From contig OY811988.1 in NCBI GenBank assembly GCA_963681505.1, positions 5,103,607-5,167,606 of the forward strand: 64,000 nucleotides of DNA, read 5' to 3'. Origin of the DNA: Eunapius fragilis (lineage: Eukaryota; Porifera; Demospongiae; Spongillida; Spongillidae). The position numbers and the translations under genes are program-made. Numbering within the stretch: position 1 is the stretch's first letter; every line of letters begins with the position of its first letter. The notes under the pieces were generated by a model that saw nothing but the letters and a program-made list of their open reading frames with translations, made no database searches and was not told the DNA's origin. Shown piece by piece: positions 1-11,689 of the stretch.

Positions 1-206
1 TAGTAGTAACTATCAGTCACCCTATTCAAATACGAAAGAGGGAAACTGACATTAGTCCTCATCCTAATGTCACATCCGTGTGTAAGATACTGTGGTATCT
101 GAACGACACCATTCAATACTGTCGTGGAGGAACAGCGTGCAATACCCCAGCCTTGAAGATAATTTCGGCAGCGATACAAACCGAGCTTAAAGAATGGCTG
201 AATAAA
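1..206 (+). CDS. partial coding exon of an unrecognised repeated family, copy 1
   Basis: An open frame runs from the window edge to position 206 and stops exactly at a good splice donor (GTGAGT at 207), phase 0. The deduced peptide contains the motif WYLNDTIQYCRGG followed by ACNTPALK and ends in EWLNK. I do not recognise the family. The same exon recurs on the minus strand near 2286-2465 (broken) and 4686-4800 (open), each followed by the same GTGAG donor and partly similar intron sequence (GTGATGGTTGACAT). Conservation of reading frame plus donor in three copies is the evidence that it is or was coding. The 5' part lies outside the window. It could be part of a multi-exon transposon gene, since two copies form an inverted repeat. 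Confidence 0.45.
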
Positions 207-979
207 GTGAGTTGGTCATAAATGATTGTGCAGTGGCTGTGATGGTTGACATAATAATTCATTAAATGCAGCCGAGCTATAACACCACAATGGAGCTACT
301 CTGCAAGAATGCCACACTTAGTCTATTATAGCTAGTGTTTTTTGTCAATTATGTATCTACTATTTTAACACATTATTTATTCATATTACCGACGCAATAA
401 TAATACATTGTTTTCAATTCACGAATGATTTTTCAGTAATATTACTGGAAGCCATTTTCATTCGCAAAAGTATAACGTTCCTCCTCTGTTTATCGTAACG
501 TGGCGGCAATCTCCCAGTAGGCTAGTAACCAAACACATAAACGTCAGACGACACTCCAGCGCTGGCTGGTATAGTGTACTAACTTTTAGTATGTTCTGTC
601 AGTGGCTATAAAACAATGCTACTTTGTAGTATCTATTAGTACCGTTAGTCCCCTTTACGAACAAACCTTGATGTCAGCTTTCTGATTGCCGCAGGCGGAG
701 AATCGCTTCTGTATCAAAGAGGTACGCAAAGACTAACCCACTTTCAAGTCTCGTAGCTTGCCGCAGCAAGTTGACTACGTCTCGTGGTTTGCAACACAAA
801 TAGAAAAAAGGTGTTCCTTTCCTTGTAGAGTGTTTAAATGGCGATTAGCTCATTGGTGTTTTTGAGTGAGCTCACGTTCTAAAGGTCTTTGGTTGCGAAG
901 GTCGTTGTTAAAGGCATGACATCATCATTTCAATATTTTGGACATATGTCCACAAAACATTAGGTCGCAAACAGCAGTG

Positions 980-1297
980 CAGGGGCGGATCTAGGATTTC
1001 GGAGCAAGGGGGGGAAAGTGATCGCGTCAAGCGACACGCCTTCCCCCAGCAAGAGGGTATGGGGGAGCGCTGTAAGCTCCCCCATCGGGGTCTGGAATGG
1101 AGCCCCAGCCGCTTTGCAACTTTCGCACTATTTAAGTCACAAAACACAGCATAATAGTAAGACGGATGCCACGATCCATTGCGTAAGTAATCAACACATA
1201 CGCGCATTGATTATGTAATGGAGTCTACGATGTTGTGAATGAATATTATTATGGGGGAATTCCTTAGTTTCCCCCCACCCCCCTCGATCCGCCTCTG
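980..1297. mobile_element. 318-bp MITE with CAGGGGCGGATC-type termini
   Basis: It starts CAGGGGCGGATCTAGG and ends CCTCGATCCGCCTCTG, an imperfect terminal inverted repeat with G-rich/C-rich subterminal runs. A related element lies at 60048-60329. The short direct repeat CAGTG flanks both ends, but a clean 8-bp duplication is not visible. The termini resemble hAT-type non-autonomous elements; the superfamily is not certain. Confidence 0.6.
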
Positions 1298-2285
1298 CAG
1301 TGGGCGACAGGGAAGCGCAATAATATACATATAGCGGGTTCAATAACATGTTTAAATAACAGATCACGTGGCCTCTAAATGAACAGCGAGAACACGAGTT
1401 ACAATCTAACAGATGCGCATGCGCAAGGATAGATCACTGAAATCAACGATAGCCTTAGTTTGGGACGTTTTTATATGAAACCGATCGCCTTTCCTAATTC
1501 CCCTGCTATGCAGACTTGCAATTAATCTATAATCAGGCAAAAATAATAATAGTTATAAAAATTAATTAGCTGTTTTAATAACGTGATAAATCTCTAAAGT
1601 GGCTTTTGAGTATAACTGTCAAATCATAATTTTTTAATCACAATTTTAAGCCGAGTTATGTACTGATGTCCACAATTTCATGAAATACATGCCTATTCCA
1701 CCACTTGCGGTGATGTAATCCATCCGCGCTAGGGTCTGGGGCCGAGACTAATGGGAATACTTGTAGGATGCATAATGACGTCGTATGAATAATGGTTTCT
1801 ACATCAGTCACGGTTGTAGTAACCAAGCATGTCGTACCTACTTATAAGGTTATGAACGCAGCAAGCATTTGCACACATCATTAAGTTCTTGTGATAACGT
1901 ATTTTTTACTTTCACTGTGCACGTAAAATCTCTAACAGTTGTATTATAATTTAAGAACAGAATCAAAATCGTAATGCAACGACGACAAGGCGTTGAAGGA
2001 TAGCCAATACGATAAACAGTTTACGAACGTTATACTTTGTGAATGACATTGGTCGATAATCATATGCATTCGATATAACAATGTATTATTACTGTACACC
2101 TCGCCTGCCGTCCACGTGAATAGATAGTGTGTTACAATAGTAGATACATCATTGACTAAATTAATTATTATAGGCCATGTGTGGCATTCTTGCAGAGTAG
2201 CTCCATTGTAGTGTTATAGCTCGGCTGCATATAATGAATTATTATGCCATCAACACCACTACACAATCATTTATGACCAACTCAC

Positions 2286-2465
2286 CTTATTCAGCCATTC
2301 TTTAATTTCGGTTTATATTACTACAGAAATTATCTTCAAGTCTGGGATATTGCACGCTTTTCCTCCACGGCAGTATTGAATGGTGTCACTCAGGTTCCAC
2401 ACAAGGATGCGACATTAGGATGAGAAGTGAAGTCAGTTTCCCTCTTTCGTATTTGAAGAGAGTCA
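2286..2465 (-). pseudogene. broken copy 2 of the repeated exon
   Basis: On the minus strand the sequence repeats the exon at 1-206. It keeps the text for CRGGKACN and EWLNK and the GTGAG donor at 2285, but a deletion in the middle of the exon shifts the frame and a stop codon follows. It forms the right arm of the inverted duplication. Confidence 0.5.
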
Positions 2466-2639
2466 CTGATAATTCCTCCTATGAAGGTGAGTTCAGGAGA
2501 CTTAAAAGGCTAGACATACTGTCGTTTTTGAAAAGGACAATCTATTCCTCGTTATACATTCAATGCAAGAGTAATCACCAATTGTTGTATTTTCGGATCT
2601 TGAATCCCGGAAATGTCACTAAATGAATTGAAAATTATT

Positions 2640-4680
2640 CCCCACCACGGGTACAAAATGAATGAGCATTTCCCCATGGATACATGGTGTGAGTTAGCAA
2701 TAGAGCTTCAGGCATCATAATACACATGCCAGATGCCACCACTGGGGTTAACATGCTGATATATGATAAGTATTATGTCTCAATGCATAAACAGAAGGGG
2801 AAATTAAAAATGCGAGAAAGTTCATAATTGTAAAACGTACTACACATTCATTAAGTAGCTTAATTATTTGGATAGTTAATTTTTTGGGCAGTGAATTCTG
2901 CTTCTCGAATATAGTGTACATGTCATGAAGGCATATTAAATATTAAATTTATCCATTGCATCCGAGTCAACCTTAAAACGAACTGTAAAAATTCAAGCCT
3001 TAAATTGATGTATACTTGTGGACCGGTGTCGTGGCAACTTTATCGCATACAGGGTACTTTATTAGAGAAATTAAGAAAGTGAACACTAAATTTCGAGACA
3101 TTTTTAAAAATTCCAATTTCTAAACTTTTTTTCAATCCTAAAGGTTTAAGCGTCATAACTATCTCATAATGAAACTGGCATTATGGCTGCAGTTACCATC
3201 GTTTCATACATTTAAAAAAAAAAAAAACGAACGCCTTTGCCTTTCAACGGGGCTTAATTTCCGACTAGGTCACGTGAATGATAAGTATGGTTAAATTGTA
3301 CAATAGTGAATTTCTATAATCTTATTCCATGCAAACATGCAGGACATTCAAATTCACAATGTCTAGAAGAATAAATATGTGCAGCACAGGCATGATGTGA
3401 GATTGAACGAAGACAACCTTTTCGCAAGGAGACATTAGCAATGAATGCGCAGTTCACAAACATTGGTACTGTATTATCATATTCAAAATGCTGAAAAATA
3501 TTGTAGCATGCTGTAAGCAGCTATTACAATAAGGTTATAAGTTTCTGATAGGATTAATTAATGCCAGCTCCTTCCCACACACTGTGAACCACGAGGAGTG
3601 CGCATACCTAGCCAACACCGATCGAAACAAGATAATTAAATGGTGCAAGGTGCGCGCCAAGGGGATTGTAAACAGCGAACATGAACAGCGAGCTCTGTCA
3701 GCACCAGTTGAGAAGGCTAATCCTTAAATCTTATAGTAGCTATTTAGACATTCTGGACATCGATTGCTGTAATATGTAAACGAAGAGAAAGTGATAGTTG
3801 TAATACATTAATTAAAGGCATGACTGACTTTCTGAAGTTTCATTAGGTTTTCTTGGATACTATGAGAATACAATTATATACATGTCTGTAAACTTTGCTT
3901 TCATAATAGTCTTTTTTAATAATTACTTCCGTTCAGCAAGTGTAACCTCAAGCATCCATGGAAGTATGGTTTATTTGGCTTCCTGCCTTACATGGATATG
4001 TTTCAGTCATCATCGCTCACGCGTTGGACAGCAACCTACAACATCGATAGACCCATGTCGCATAGAGATGAAAATTTGGTAGCACATCAGGAGCCAAGCA
4101 ATAACGTCATCCGGAAACAGCCACGATTATATTAATCAGAGTTTGAGCCTCACTATCACTTTCCTAATCCTATACTAGGAAGTATCTATTGCGATGCAGG
4201 TATTAATGGTGTAGATATTTCATGGATCTGCGTGTCATGTATGTACCAGAATGTGATTGACAAATCAATTGAAAATCATGAATTGATTCGACGCGTTTGT
4301 TTTTTGCTGTGAGCTTAGACCAAACCTTATATTTCGATTTCAATGCCATGCGGGTCCCACAAAATAATAAGTATGGATTCCAGTACAGCAGGATGCATGG
4401 ATGTTCCGTGTTGATGCGGACGTAGGCTACAAATTTACGACAGTTATAAATCACTCATGCATGTGTCTTCCGCACATACTTGCGGCGTTGTCCAAATAGG
4501 TCAGAATGCATAAATGATATATAATAGACCAACGTCACGACAATAAGCTGTGTGTGGTGCTGCAGAGTTGTGGAGCTGCAGTTGGTCGTACTGCATTGTG
4601 CACACCGCGATGAATGAGGTCCCCGCACCGATCGCGACCAACATATAATTAATGTCAACCATCACAAAATGTATTAAAAA
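2640..4680. other. AT-rich stretch without a recognisable gene
   Basis: No open frame here has coding character. Short A/T runs (for example 12 A near 3214) and scattered ORFs under 85 codons are all that I see. Confidence 0.5.
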
Positions 4681-4685
4681 CTCAC

Positions 4686-4800
4686 ATTTACCCATGCTAA
4701 AAATTCATTATGTATTGGGGTCTGAATATTCCTCATGGCTTCAGTGTTACACGCTTTTCCTCCACGGCAATTTTGAATCGTGTCGTTTGGGTACCATGCA
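4686..4800 (-). CDS. open copy 3 of the repeated exon
   Basis: Minus-strand text gives an uninterrupted frame with WYPNDTIQNCRGGKACNT and ends in AWVN at a GTGAG donor (4685). It follows copies 1 and 2 closely in the CRGG-AC core. The intron beyond it also shares GTGATGGTTGACAT with copy 1. The upstream limit of the exon is unclear; homology fades near 4800. Function unknown. Confidence 0.4.
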
Positions 4801-5179
4801 CAGTATCTATTTATAAATGCGCGTATGTGTTAGTTTTTATGAGAGCTATGGCCTGCGGATGTAAAAGAAATGAATCAAAATCACGTTCCAGTTCTAACAC
4901 TAAAAGATTTATACTAGCACCTAATTATAAATGCACGGATAGTCAGTCAATCCGTCGGTGTTCGTTTCTTGAGCGTCTGGCTAGGCCGTTTTTGAGAAGA
5001 AAAAATGTGCATGGGCTTCACCGACAGAGTACTGACACTTTCTGCATGCATGACAGCCAAACTGGGTTACCAAAACAGCTGATTGTTCGAATTAATGTTT
5101 GGAATACTCAGGATACTACTCTTTGTACTCATCTTCATTCTGCAAGTCACCAGATGCCCAGGGACCTGGTAGTACATGC

Positions 5180-5237
5180 AGGTGGTGGTGGTGGTGGTGG
5201 TGGTGGTGGTGGTGGTGGTGGTGGTGGTGGTGGTGGT
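5180..5237 (+). repeat. (GGT)n microsatellite
   Basis: About 19 uninterrupted GGT/TGG units. The long Gly and Thr runs of the open frames across it are a by-product. Confidence 0.95.
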
Positions 5238-5400
5238 CCTAAAAGCTGACAAAAAAGAGCCCTGTGGATGTTTCTACTTTTTAAGTGTCTACTGATGGGA
5301 GATCCTGACAAATTTTTTTTGAGCTTATTATGGAAATCAGTGGTGTTATGTTAATACCATATTCATATTGTGCGTTATGTATAGGTGGCCAGGGGTGGTG

Positions 5401-5518
5401 ATACATGTACAATGAAGGCATGCTGATGTGGTCAGTGTGCATGTACAATGAAGGCATGCTGATGTGGTCAGTGTGCATGTACAATGAAGGCATGCTGATG
5501 TGGTCAGTGTGCATGTGT
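5401..5518 (+). repeat. 36-bp tandem repeat, about three copies
   Basis: Three near-identical 36-bp units built around ATGTACAATGAAGGCATGC and GATGTGGTCAGTGTGC. The unit is a multiple of three, so frames stay open, but nothing else suggests coding. Confidence 0.9.
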
Positions 5519-5539
5519 ATGTAGGAACAGAGCATTTCA

Positions 5540-6810
5540 ACTTGTTTAGTATATAAGGTTATAACATATCATCTTGGAAGGTGTTGGTACCAATGAGAGT
5601 GCTTAATGTTTCTGAAGACTCATCGGGGCAATAGTATTTTATGAATAATTTTGAATGAGATACACACAACGAAGGGGAAAGAGCTCTGCAGAGTGCGTGG
5701 CCGCTTCTTGGCAGAGGCTAGAGACAAGAAGAACAGGGGCACATGCAACTGCTGTCAACAGTAAAAAAAAAAGGGTAGCTACCTCTGTGTGTTATATACA
5801 GGGTCTTTGCAAAAGAGCGCAACGCTTTTAAATGCATATACTTCATCAATAGAATTGTCAATCTAAATAAATCTATAAACGTACAATAACCACGTTTAGT
5901 CAAATACGAACCGTATTGTTACAATTCGTTTACCATTAGCCGTTCAAAAGATAAAATCAAATAGCTTGCAATTAACTAAACTGACAGAACAATGTACAAC
6001 AACTTTTAATTCATAACGTGATTTATAAACTGCAAAATAGAATTGATGAGTCTTTGAAAAATTATGAAATTTGATTAGCGTTTTACTAGTTAATATTCAA
6101 AACAACAAATCAAACTTGAAGTCGCTAAATGACCACTACGTTTTTATTAACTTTGAGTTTTAATAACGCACCATTAAGTAATCCATTACCAAATCAAGTT
6201 GTGTTTTGTACTTCATTTTATACTGGAATAATTTATGATGGTTATTAAAAATATTTACCCCATAACAGCTTCAACCTTAATAACTTTAAAGCAAATGATG
6301 GTCTTAAATGTTAATAACTCACAATTGAACCTAGGAATTTGAAATCAGTACTGTTCTACCGCATATCCAGATTATTATTAGTTGTTAAAGTCAATTATCG
6401 TAAACCCCAATCTTTGTTAATAGAGGGCTTTGAATATTCTGATTTATGAGGGATTTTATACAGTTACTTAACCGCTTATGTTAATTGAAATCTAATTGGT
6501 ATTTAAAGAAATCAAGCATTAATTGCCTACCAATTTCCTTGGTTGGTTCCAGCACTAAAAGCACTGAAGTGCACTCCATTCTTTCAGATTTGCATATAGT
6601 TCTGAAAACGGGCTGCTCAGAACTACAAGTAATAACTCAGCCCTTGTGCATTGATGGTTTCGTGTATAGCGATGGTAGAGTTATTTGAAAAGCCTTTAAT
6701 GTCGTAAGACATGTAAGATATGTAGCTCGCAAAACAGATGTTGCTTAATAAGATGCGGCTAGAATATAATTTTGGTAGTTCATCGGTATCGTTATTTACC
6801 CAACTTCAGG
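5540..6810. other. AT-rich stretch, no gene; MITE-like terminus at about 5797
   Basis: No coding signal. The sequence beginning CAGGGTCTTTGC near 5801, followed by TTTTAAATGCATATA, resembles the start of the sequence at 47448 (CAGGGTGTCCAC, then GTTTAAATCAGTATA), so both may be ends of one MITE family. I could not find the matching right end here. Confidence 0.35.
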
Positions 6811-6813
6811 GGC

Positions 6814-6970
6814 GGCACAGCAAAAAAAAGGCGCAAATCATATTTTGATTTCACAAGTGATCTGTTTTTTCATATCCGTACCAACATGATAATAGTTTTG
6901 GTACAGATATGAAAAAACAGATCACTTGTGGAATCAAAATATGATTTACGTTTTTTTTTTTTGCTGTGCG
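6814..6970. mobile_element. foldback MITE (about 70-bp arms)
   Basis: The left arm (from GCACAGCAAAAAAAA through CAAATCATATTTTGATT to CGTACCAA) is repeated almost exactly in reverse complement after a loop of about 13 bases, ending in TTTTTTGCTGTGC. The two arms differ by a few bases and in length of the A/T run. Flanks carry CAGGGGCGG on the left. The RNA or single strand would form one long hairpin. Confidence 0.85.
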
Positions 6971-7947
6971 GACGTACGAAGGGGGCGTGGCAAATAAAGA
7001 GGGGGGGGGGGGGGGGTTAATGATTTATTCACAACTATCAATGCAGATTATCTAATTCCTGCTATGGTCGAAGGGCTGGGAGGGGGGTTTAAATCCCCAA
7101 CCACTCCCCACCAGATGACCTTATTGTCCAGCAGGCGCAAACAGCCATGAGGGGGGTATAGCTAAAACCAGGAGCAGGAGCAGGAGCAGGAGCATTGGTA
7201 ATAGTCCTGCTGAGAATGCACTCAAAGCTGCTTTGTGTACAATGTTAGATGGTGATATGCACAATGGAAAAACCATAATGCTTGACCATATTAAGTCAGT
7301 TCTACCCCTAAAAACATGTGGGGAAAAGATAAACTGTTTTGGATCGGAGTATTCAAACTTCCTACAGATATTTATACATATTTGGAAATTGTCTTGAAAT
7401 GCAATTCTACAAAACAAAGAAAGGAATCAAGCAATATACAGTTTAGAACCTGAACATCCAATAGAGGAACAGATATGTTCTCTGTTCCCGTGTATGGGAT
7501 GAACTTTGGTAAATGCTGTGGTCGTTTCCTAGACTGCCCTCCGCTTGATGACAGAAATGAAGCAAGTGATATTGAGAACTTGAGCACTGGGAAAACAGAA
7601 GTTTTTTTACCAATGTTGTGGAACCACTGTTGTTCAGCAGGCAACATTTTTGAGCAGGATCCCCTGGATGATCCCTTTTGATATTGCTTCTTTTCAGGGA
7701 GACTGTAATGTATGTGCCCCCAGGGGTAGGGGTTTACATTTGCACGCTAGTAGCTTGCACGTGCCTGCCCAAGGTCACCAGCCGTTAGGACAAACAACTC
7801 AATTACACACATGCACACGTACAATATATAGGGCACGATGACGACAAACAACACCAACACAGATTGTCCAATGAGGAGAGACCACGACCGACCCTTGTGG
7901 TTTGACCTTCTGGAAAGATCCATCGTGGGGCGTGGTCCGGATATTAC

Positions 7948-8178
7948 AGAGACTCACTTAGTAACTTGAGAACAACACTTCCTAGGAAAATCACAGTTGA
8001 TGGTAGAATTTATGTGCTGGTGGGTTTTATAAGGAAGGACACTGCTGCTGTTGTGTGGAGAAGTAAGTGGTGGTTTTATGATGGACTCTCTGAAACAGAC
8101 CAGACACGAATGACACCAATGAAAGAAGCTAACATGTTTGGACACAAAGGTTCTTATGTGATATATGTATTATTTTAG
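7948..8178 (+). CDS. unassigned ORF, possibly a captured peptidase-like tail
   Basis: The open frame ends in a coding-looking stretch with YVLVGFIRK, KWWFYDGLS and GSYVIYVLF before the stop at 8176. A preceding TTACAG at about 7947 could be a splice acceptor. The pattern of a hydrophobic strand, then a WxxYDG turn, then a terminal YVLF strand recalls the C-terminal part of ubiquitin-specific or Ulp-like peptidases found in some metazoan transposons, but no catalytic residue can be assigned. It lies between inverted CTCCTG-rich motifs (7150 and 8400-8560), so it may be transposon cargo. Confidence 0.3.
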   Translation, partial: RDSLSNLRTTLPRKITVDGRIYVLVGFIRKDTAAVVWRSKWWFYDGLSETDQTRMTPMKEANMFGHKGSYVIYVLF

Positions 8179-8374
8179 TTATTCATCGTGCATGCATATG
8201 TATACAGCATTTTTTGTATAGTGAAGTCTCATTATGATGATATAATAAGTCATATCTTTGTTTCCTCTTTTTCTGTGCTTGCTGTTAAATGTGGTTATTA
8301 TGTTTAGTTGATACAAAAAAAAGTCATATCAGTATTACTAGAAATAATAATGATTATTATCTGCAGTTGGAGTT

Positions 8375-9178
<804 letters not shown>

Positions 9179-9330
9179 GCTACATGTATACCCGCCATGA
9201 GGGCCGGCTGAGGGGCGGATGGTTAGTGATTTCATTGTTTGGGAAGTTGCCACAACAATCTGGAACAGATCTGTAATACGGTTTTTTTTTTTTTTTTTTT
9301 TTTTTTTTGCCATTGCAAGCAACTTTGACA

Positions 9331-10817
9331 ATGGGTGGTCTTTTTGCAGGGCTGTTGCTGTTTGTATTGCTAGCTGTTGGCGGGGCCACAGCCACTACGT
9401 GGTCACTTAAGATTTGCAGTCCCGCTACGAACATGCGATGGAACGAGACGGATAAACCGGACTTCTCCTATTCGGCCGCGATAACCGCCGAACTCCGCTT
9501 ATGCGTCGCGGCGTGTGACGCTGGCGACTCGTACCGGACGGTGTACGTGGTAGCCACACTCGACAAGGCTTTCGTAATGCTGGGGCCAAGACTATACGAC
9601 GGACTTACTTACGGAGCCCTTGACGTCACTAGACGGACTGGCACCTACCTTGTTGTGTACGTATGCAACTCAACGCAGCTGGTCCAACATGATGACACTG
9701 CACAAGAGTATCTCAATCAGGTACGGTATGCATATCTGCATGCATAAATACCACTGTTCACCGGGTGTGCATGCATGCATTGCAATGTGTTTATATGTGT
9801 GATTTTATATTTTATTAGGTTTTGGTGACGTCGGGCCTGGATTCTGCAGAGTGGTCTGTGACTACGCTGGAATCGACGAAAACTCTTTCCACTGCGTCGG
9901 CGGTGATTCTGTTTACGTGCAACGGTCTGCAGTCACTCTTTTTCGCCTTTATCACAATCCCGTGCCTGTCGGCAGGGTGCTTTAGGATAAAGAAGGTTAC
10001 CTTTGGGCGGGCTATTCCACCCACATGTACATGCGCATGTACCGAGATAACGTCTACACCCCTTATTGCGGTGACGATAACATATCTCATGGTCGATCTA
10101 TCATATTGGATTTTGCAGGGCTGGAGATTCTGCTCTGAAGATTCAATAGCAAATTTGCTTTACCCGGATAGACTCTTTTCGCCTTACCCAATTCATAACC
10201 TGTTTTATGGGCTCACTGCCATCATGGCTTTCATATGTGGATCAGCCCTCGTACCTCCCTCGCGTGATTCCACCCCCTCCAAGGGATCCCGGTTATTTCA
10301 TCGACTTGGCTACCCTTGCATTTTCGTCATGCTTGCAATCTCTCAGTACCACACAATTTTTGTTGTGCTGGCAATGATCAGTGATCCTCTGGCAATGCTT
10401 TCTAACTTGGTTATTTTGGTGACCTCTTGCGTTTTTCTACTTTCTGCTGCAATCTCCGTACGCCAACAGTATCAAAAATCGAAATTGAATGGATTTCTTG
10501 CGTTGGTTTTAACGCTTCAAATGATAATCATTCTACTGTATTACGGACTTCTGCTAACAGTTTATCCCCTTACAACGGATGTGAGAGTGGCTTCGACACA
10601 TTGGTTAGGTATCGTTACTGTTCTTTCGATTTTTACAGTCAGCTTTTCATGCTCAATAACTTATCGCGTAACAGACTCCAGACCACAGAATACAACTACT
10701 TCCATGGAGTCAGGGGATGATGAATGCAAACAAATAGTGCCATTCTCACAACAAAAACAGCAGTTCCTAATGGCACTACCAATGCCAGCAGCCGTAAAGG
10801 TATGGGAAGAAGTATAA
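9331..10817 (+). CDS. two-exon gene: signal peptide, short ectodomain, seven membrane spans
   Basis: Exon 1 is 9331-9720 and exon 2 is 9819-10817, joined in phase 0 by a 98-bp intron (GTACGG...TATTTTATTAG). The product is 462 residues. I chose ATG 9331 because the following MGGLFAGLLLFVLLAVGG is a clear signal peptide; upstream in-frame codons come from a T-rich tract. Residues about 25-165 form a Cys-containing ectodomain (CSPATNMRW, LRLCVAACD). Seven hydrophobic segments follow, roughly one per 35 residues, including FFAFITIPCLSAGC, LMVDLSYWILQG and LALVLTLQMIIILLYYG, then a polar tail of about 55 residues. The layout (ectodomain plus seven spans) fits an orphan GPCR-like or GOST-like membrane protein; I cannot assign a ligand or named family. 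A 26-base T run and the CTGCTC array lie immediately upstream, in the likely promoter region. Confidence 0.75.
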
Positions 10818-10819
10818 AC

Positions 10820-11685
10820 GAGGCATCTCAATGGGCAGGAATGGCATGTTTAACAATGGAATGGTGCTGACATAATACCTGTTGATTACTTTTTCATGAC
10901 TCGGCATTGAGAATTGGTATTACGGACGCTCATTAATAAGTAATGGTATACATGTCCGTGTGGCATGCATGCAGGCAAAAACACTGCCCAAAACAGGAGA
11001 TGAATTTCCTTCTGCTGATCCATGACCAAATTATGGTGCTTTCCAAAAACATATCTGATCGTTAAATAAGATTATTTATTATTGTTTATGTCGCAGATTC
11101 TAAAGACTCGGTTCCTAAGTGCCGAAATTTTATAAACTAGATCCAAGCTGAGGCTGATTGAAATACTTCAGTGGTTGGTACAAGGTTTGGCTGTCGGTTA
11201 CTAATTCTACATGGCAGAACCATTTTATATTGACTGATGTGGAGGCTTTAACTGGTCGAACCCCCCCCCCCCCCCCCAATAAATTTTCCGGCCGGTCAAC
11301 ATATCCTACGCTAAGTTGTCCGCCGGACAACTTAGCCGCGGATACCCCCCCCCCCCCCCCCCCCCAAGTCTTAGGACAAATATTCAATATCTGTCCACTT
11401 TAGGATTTGCTGTCCCCTTGGTTTATGGACACTAAACTACATACCCGACTTGATCGGTTATTAGTGCAGTTGCGCTCTCTTGAAGAAGTTGGAGTCGGGG
11501 CCAATTGGAGTGCATACAGTGTGTCACTTCAGAGGGCGTCTCCAAACTATTTTAAAGATTAAAATAACTTGAACGTCGTTTCATTATAACCACCAATCAT
11601 AATTTATTATTACTACTATGATTACTGTTGCACAATTAGTAATGCGTACGTACGTACATATCTTTCATCGCGTGACTTAATAGCA
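10820..11685. other. intergenic, with two long C tracts and a small palindrome
   Basis: No gene. C tracts of about 17 and 20 bases (near 11262 and 11345) bracket a segment that contains the 21-bp palindrome-like AGTTGTCCGCCGGACAACT (about 11313-11331). This looks like the remains of a small foldback element. Confidence 0.5.
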
Positions 11686-11689
11686 TTCG

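Larger units (their letters stand above)
1..2470. repeat. large inverted duplication (arms about 1-490 and 2015-2470)
   Basis: The reverse complement of 2015-2470 matches 1-490: exon, donor, intron text such as GTATCTACTATT, AATAATACATTG and AAGTATAACGTTC, and then CTGTTTATCGTA, where similarity ends. By eye the arms differ by roughly 10-20 percent with small indels, so the duplication is not recent. The left arm is cut by the window edge. The spacer (about 500-2010) holds one MITE and no convincing gene. Confidence 0.75.

Noticed and set aside
4710-5249. 179-codon plus-strand ORF ending in poly-Gly
   Set aside because: Its start overlaps the minus-strand exon copy and its end is the GGT repeat; the middle shows no recognisable motif.
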